Below, piece after piece: positions 5,468 to 5,776 of a stretch of DNA of 5,776 bases (its first letter is position 1; the number at the start of each line of letters is the position of its first letter). Source of the stretch: Methanomicrobiales archaeon (GTDB lineage Archaea > Halobacteriota > Methanomicrobia > Methanomicrobiales > Methanoculleaceae); assembly GCA_012511245.1 (NCBI GenBank), contig JAAZGM010000324.1, forward strand, positions 1 through 5,776, written 5' to 3'. The notes under the pieces are model-generated. The model had not been told where the DNA came from. It ran no database searches and was given only the letters and a program-made list of their open reading frames with translations. Made by a program: the position numbers and the translations under genes.

Positions 5468-5649
5468 CTATCTTAACAAATTATCAATGCCCTTCAGAGC
5501 ACAATAGCCAATACCCCCAAGAGTCACGCCCCACATGAGGAGTCCTAGTTCAAAGCCGATGTCATATCCATAGTATCGTGTCCCCATTGCAATAGATGCA
5601 CAGGCCAGCCAGATTCCAAACGGCACGGAAACGATAAGATTATTTTCAT
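5468..5649 (-). pseudogene. small two-helix membrane protein with an apparent one-base deletion near the start
   Basis: On the minus strand an open frame from 5653 to the TAG at 5468-5470 encodes a clearly protein-like stretch. SVPFGIWLACASIAMG is a first hydrophobic helix; a short loop with TRYYGYDIG follows, then ELGLLMWGVTLGGIGYCAL as a second helix and a charged tail ending DNLLR. This frame has no ATG before the first helix. The ATG at 5649-5647 is out of frame by one inserted base: adding a single A to the AAAA run at 5643-5646 would give MKNNLIVSVPFGIW and a 60-residue protein. A GTG at 5626 is an alternative in-frame start (52 residues) but has no ribosome site and truncates the first helix. 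A TATA-like element lies about 30 bases before the ATG. It is therefore either a recently broken gene, a sequencing error in a homopolymer, or a gene using a rare start. Function unknown. Confidence 0.55.
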
Positions 5650-5676
5650 GTAACTATTCAGCCCAACCAAAAGATC

Positions 5677-5686
5677 TTTTTATAAT
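5677..5686. promoter_or_regulatory. TATA element possibly shared by two divergent genes
   Basis: TTTTTATAAT reads as a TATA box on both strands. On the plus strand its centre is about 24 bases before the ATG at 5706, which would give a leaderless transcript. On the minus strand it is about 33 bases before the ATG at 5649, which would give a leader of only a few bases. No Shine-Dalgarno site precedes either ATG, consistent with leaderless initiation. A second AT-rich run (5695-5705) overlaps the start region of the plus-strand gene. Confidence 0.45.
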
Positions 5687-5705
5687 GACATCCAAATAAA
5701 ATATA

Positions 5706-5776
5706 ATGGCTGCTGAGAACCCTTATCCCGAAACAGGTGTTGAGGACCGTCCTCTCTCTCAATATACCGTTGCGGA
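5706..5776 (+). CDS. 5' end of an unidentified gene, cut by the window edge
   Basis: From the ATG at 5706 a frame stays open to the last base, giving 23 complete codons. It begins MAAENPYPETGVEDRPLS and continues QYTVA. The soluble, proline- and acid-containing start shows no signal peptide or membrane helix. I do not recognise the family from this fragment. Evidence that it is real is the TATA element about 24 bases upstream and ordinary coding character; there is no Shine-Dalgarno site. It is divergent from the small membrane protein and belongs to the AT-richer block. Confidence 0.5.
   Translation, partial: MAAENPYPETGVEDRPLSQYTVA

Noticed and set aside
5225..5476. Plus-strand open frame of 83 codons
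   Set aside because: It crosses the inverted-repeat cluster, needs a non-ATG start, has no ribosome site and no protein-like pattern, and overlaps the end of the small membrane frame.
4089..5776. A second copy of the tRNA-Leu 3' end marking the far side of an integrated element
   Set aside because: No copy of GGTTCGAATCCCACC or a close variant was seen downstream within the window; an att site could still lie outside it.
1..5776. CRISPR array or complete insertion sequence
   Set aside because: No regularly spaced direct repeats and no transposase-like frame were found on either strand.

Overview
The window most likely comes from a GC-rich euryarchaeon, probably a hydrogenotrophic methanogen of the Methanoculleus type. 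That placement is an inference: no lineage-specific marker gene is present. The archaeal signs are a clean TATA box about 70 bases before a gene (TTTATATA, 1293-1300), Shine-Dalgarno sites of the GGTGATC type, and a tRNA gene with no encoded CCA. Positions 1 to about 4100 are GC-rich. From about 4100 to the end the DNA is clearly AT-richer with different codon use, which looks like an accessory island lying just past a tRNA-Leu gene.

Layout, left to right. (1) A complete class I/II PLP-dependent aminotransferase of the 2-aminoadipate/aromatic aminotransferase type (15-1193, +). (2) A two-gene operon with its own TATA box: an acetoacetate-decarboxylase-family protein (1365-2189, +) overlapping by 8 bases an SDR oxidoreductase (2182-2967, +). 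(3) A convergent small cupin protein (3119-3604, -) whose leader holds a strong inverted repeat. (4) tRNA-Leu(UAA) (3728-3812, +). (5) A 45-55-codon remnant matching the C-terminus of a type I restriction R subunit-like helicase (3924-4088, +). (6) In the AT-rich block, a coiled-coil protein with one hydrophobic segment and a DUF349-like N-terminus (4136-5050, -). (7) About 420 bases with no convincing gene but many perfect inverted repeats (5051-5467). (8) A small two-helix membrane protein frame that seems to have lost one base near its start (5468-5649, -). (9) The first 23 codons of an unidentified gene running off the right edge (5706-5776, +), divergent from the membrane protein and apparently sharing its TATA element.

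The decarboxylase-like enzyme and the SDR are the one clear functional pair: one would act on a beta-keto acid or aldol-type substrate and the other would reduce or oxidise a carbonyl or alcohol. The right third reads as a tRNA-proximal island with restriction-system debris, orphan genes and a possible structured RNA. The strongest leads are that structured non-coding segment, the single-base lesion in the small membrane protein, and the decarboxylase homologue that keeps the Schiff-base lysine but lacks the neighbouring lysine.
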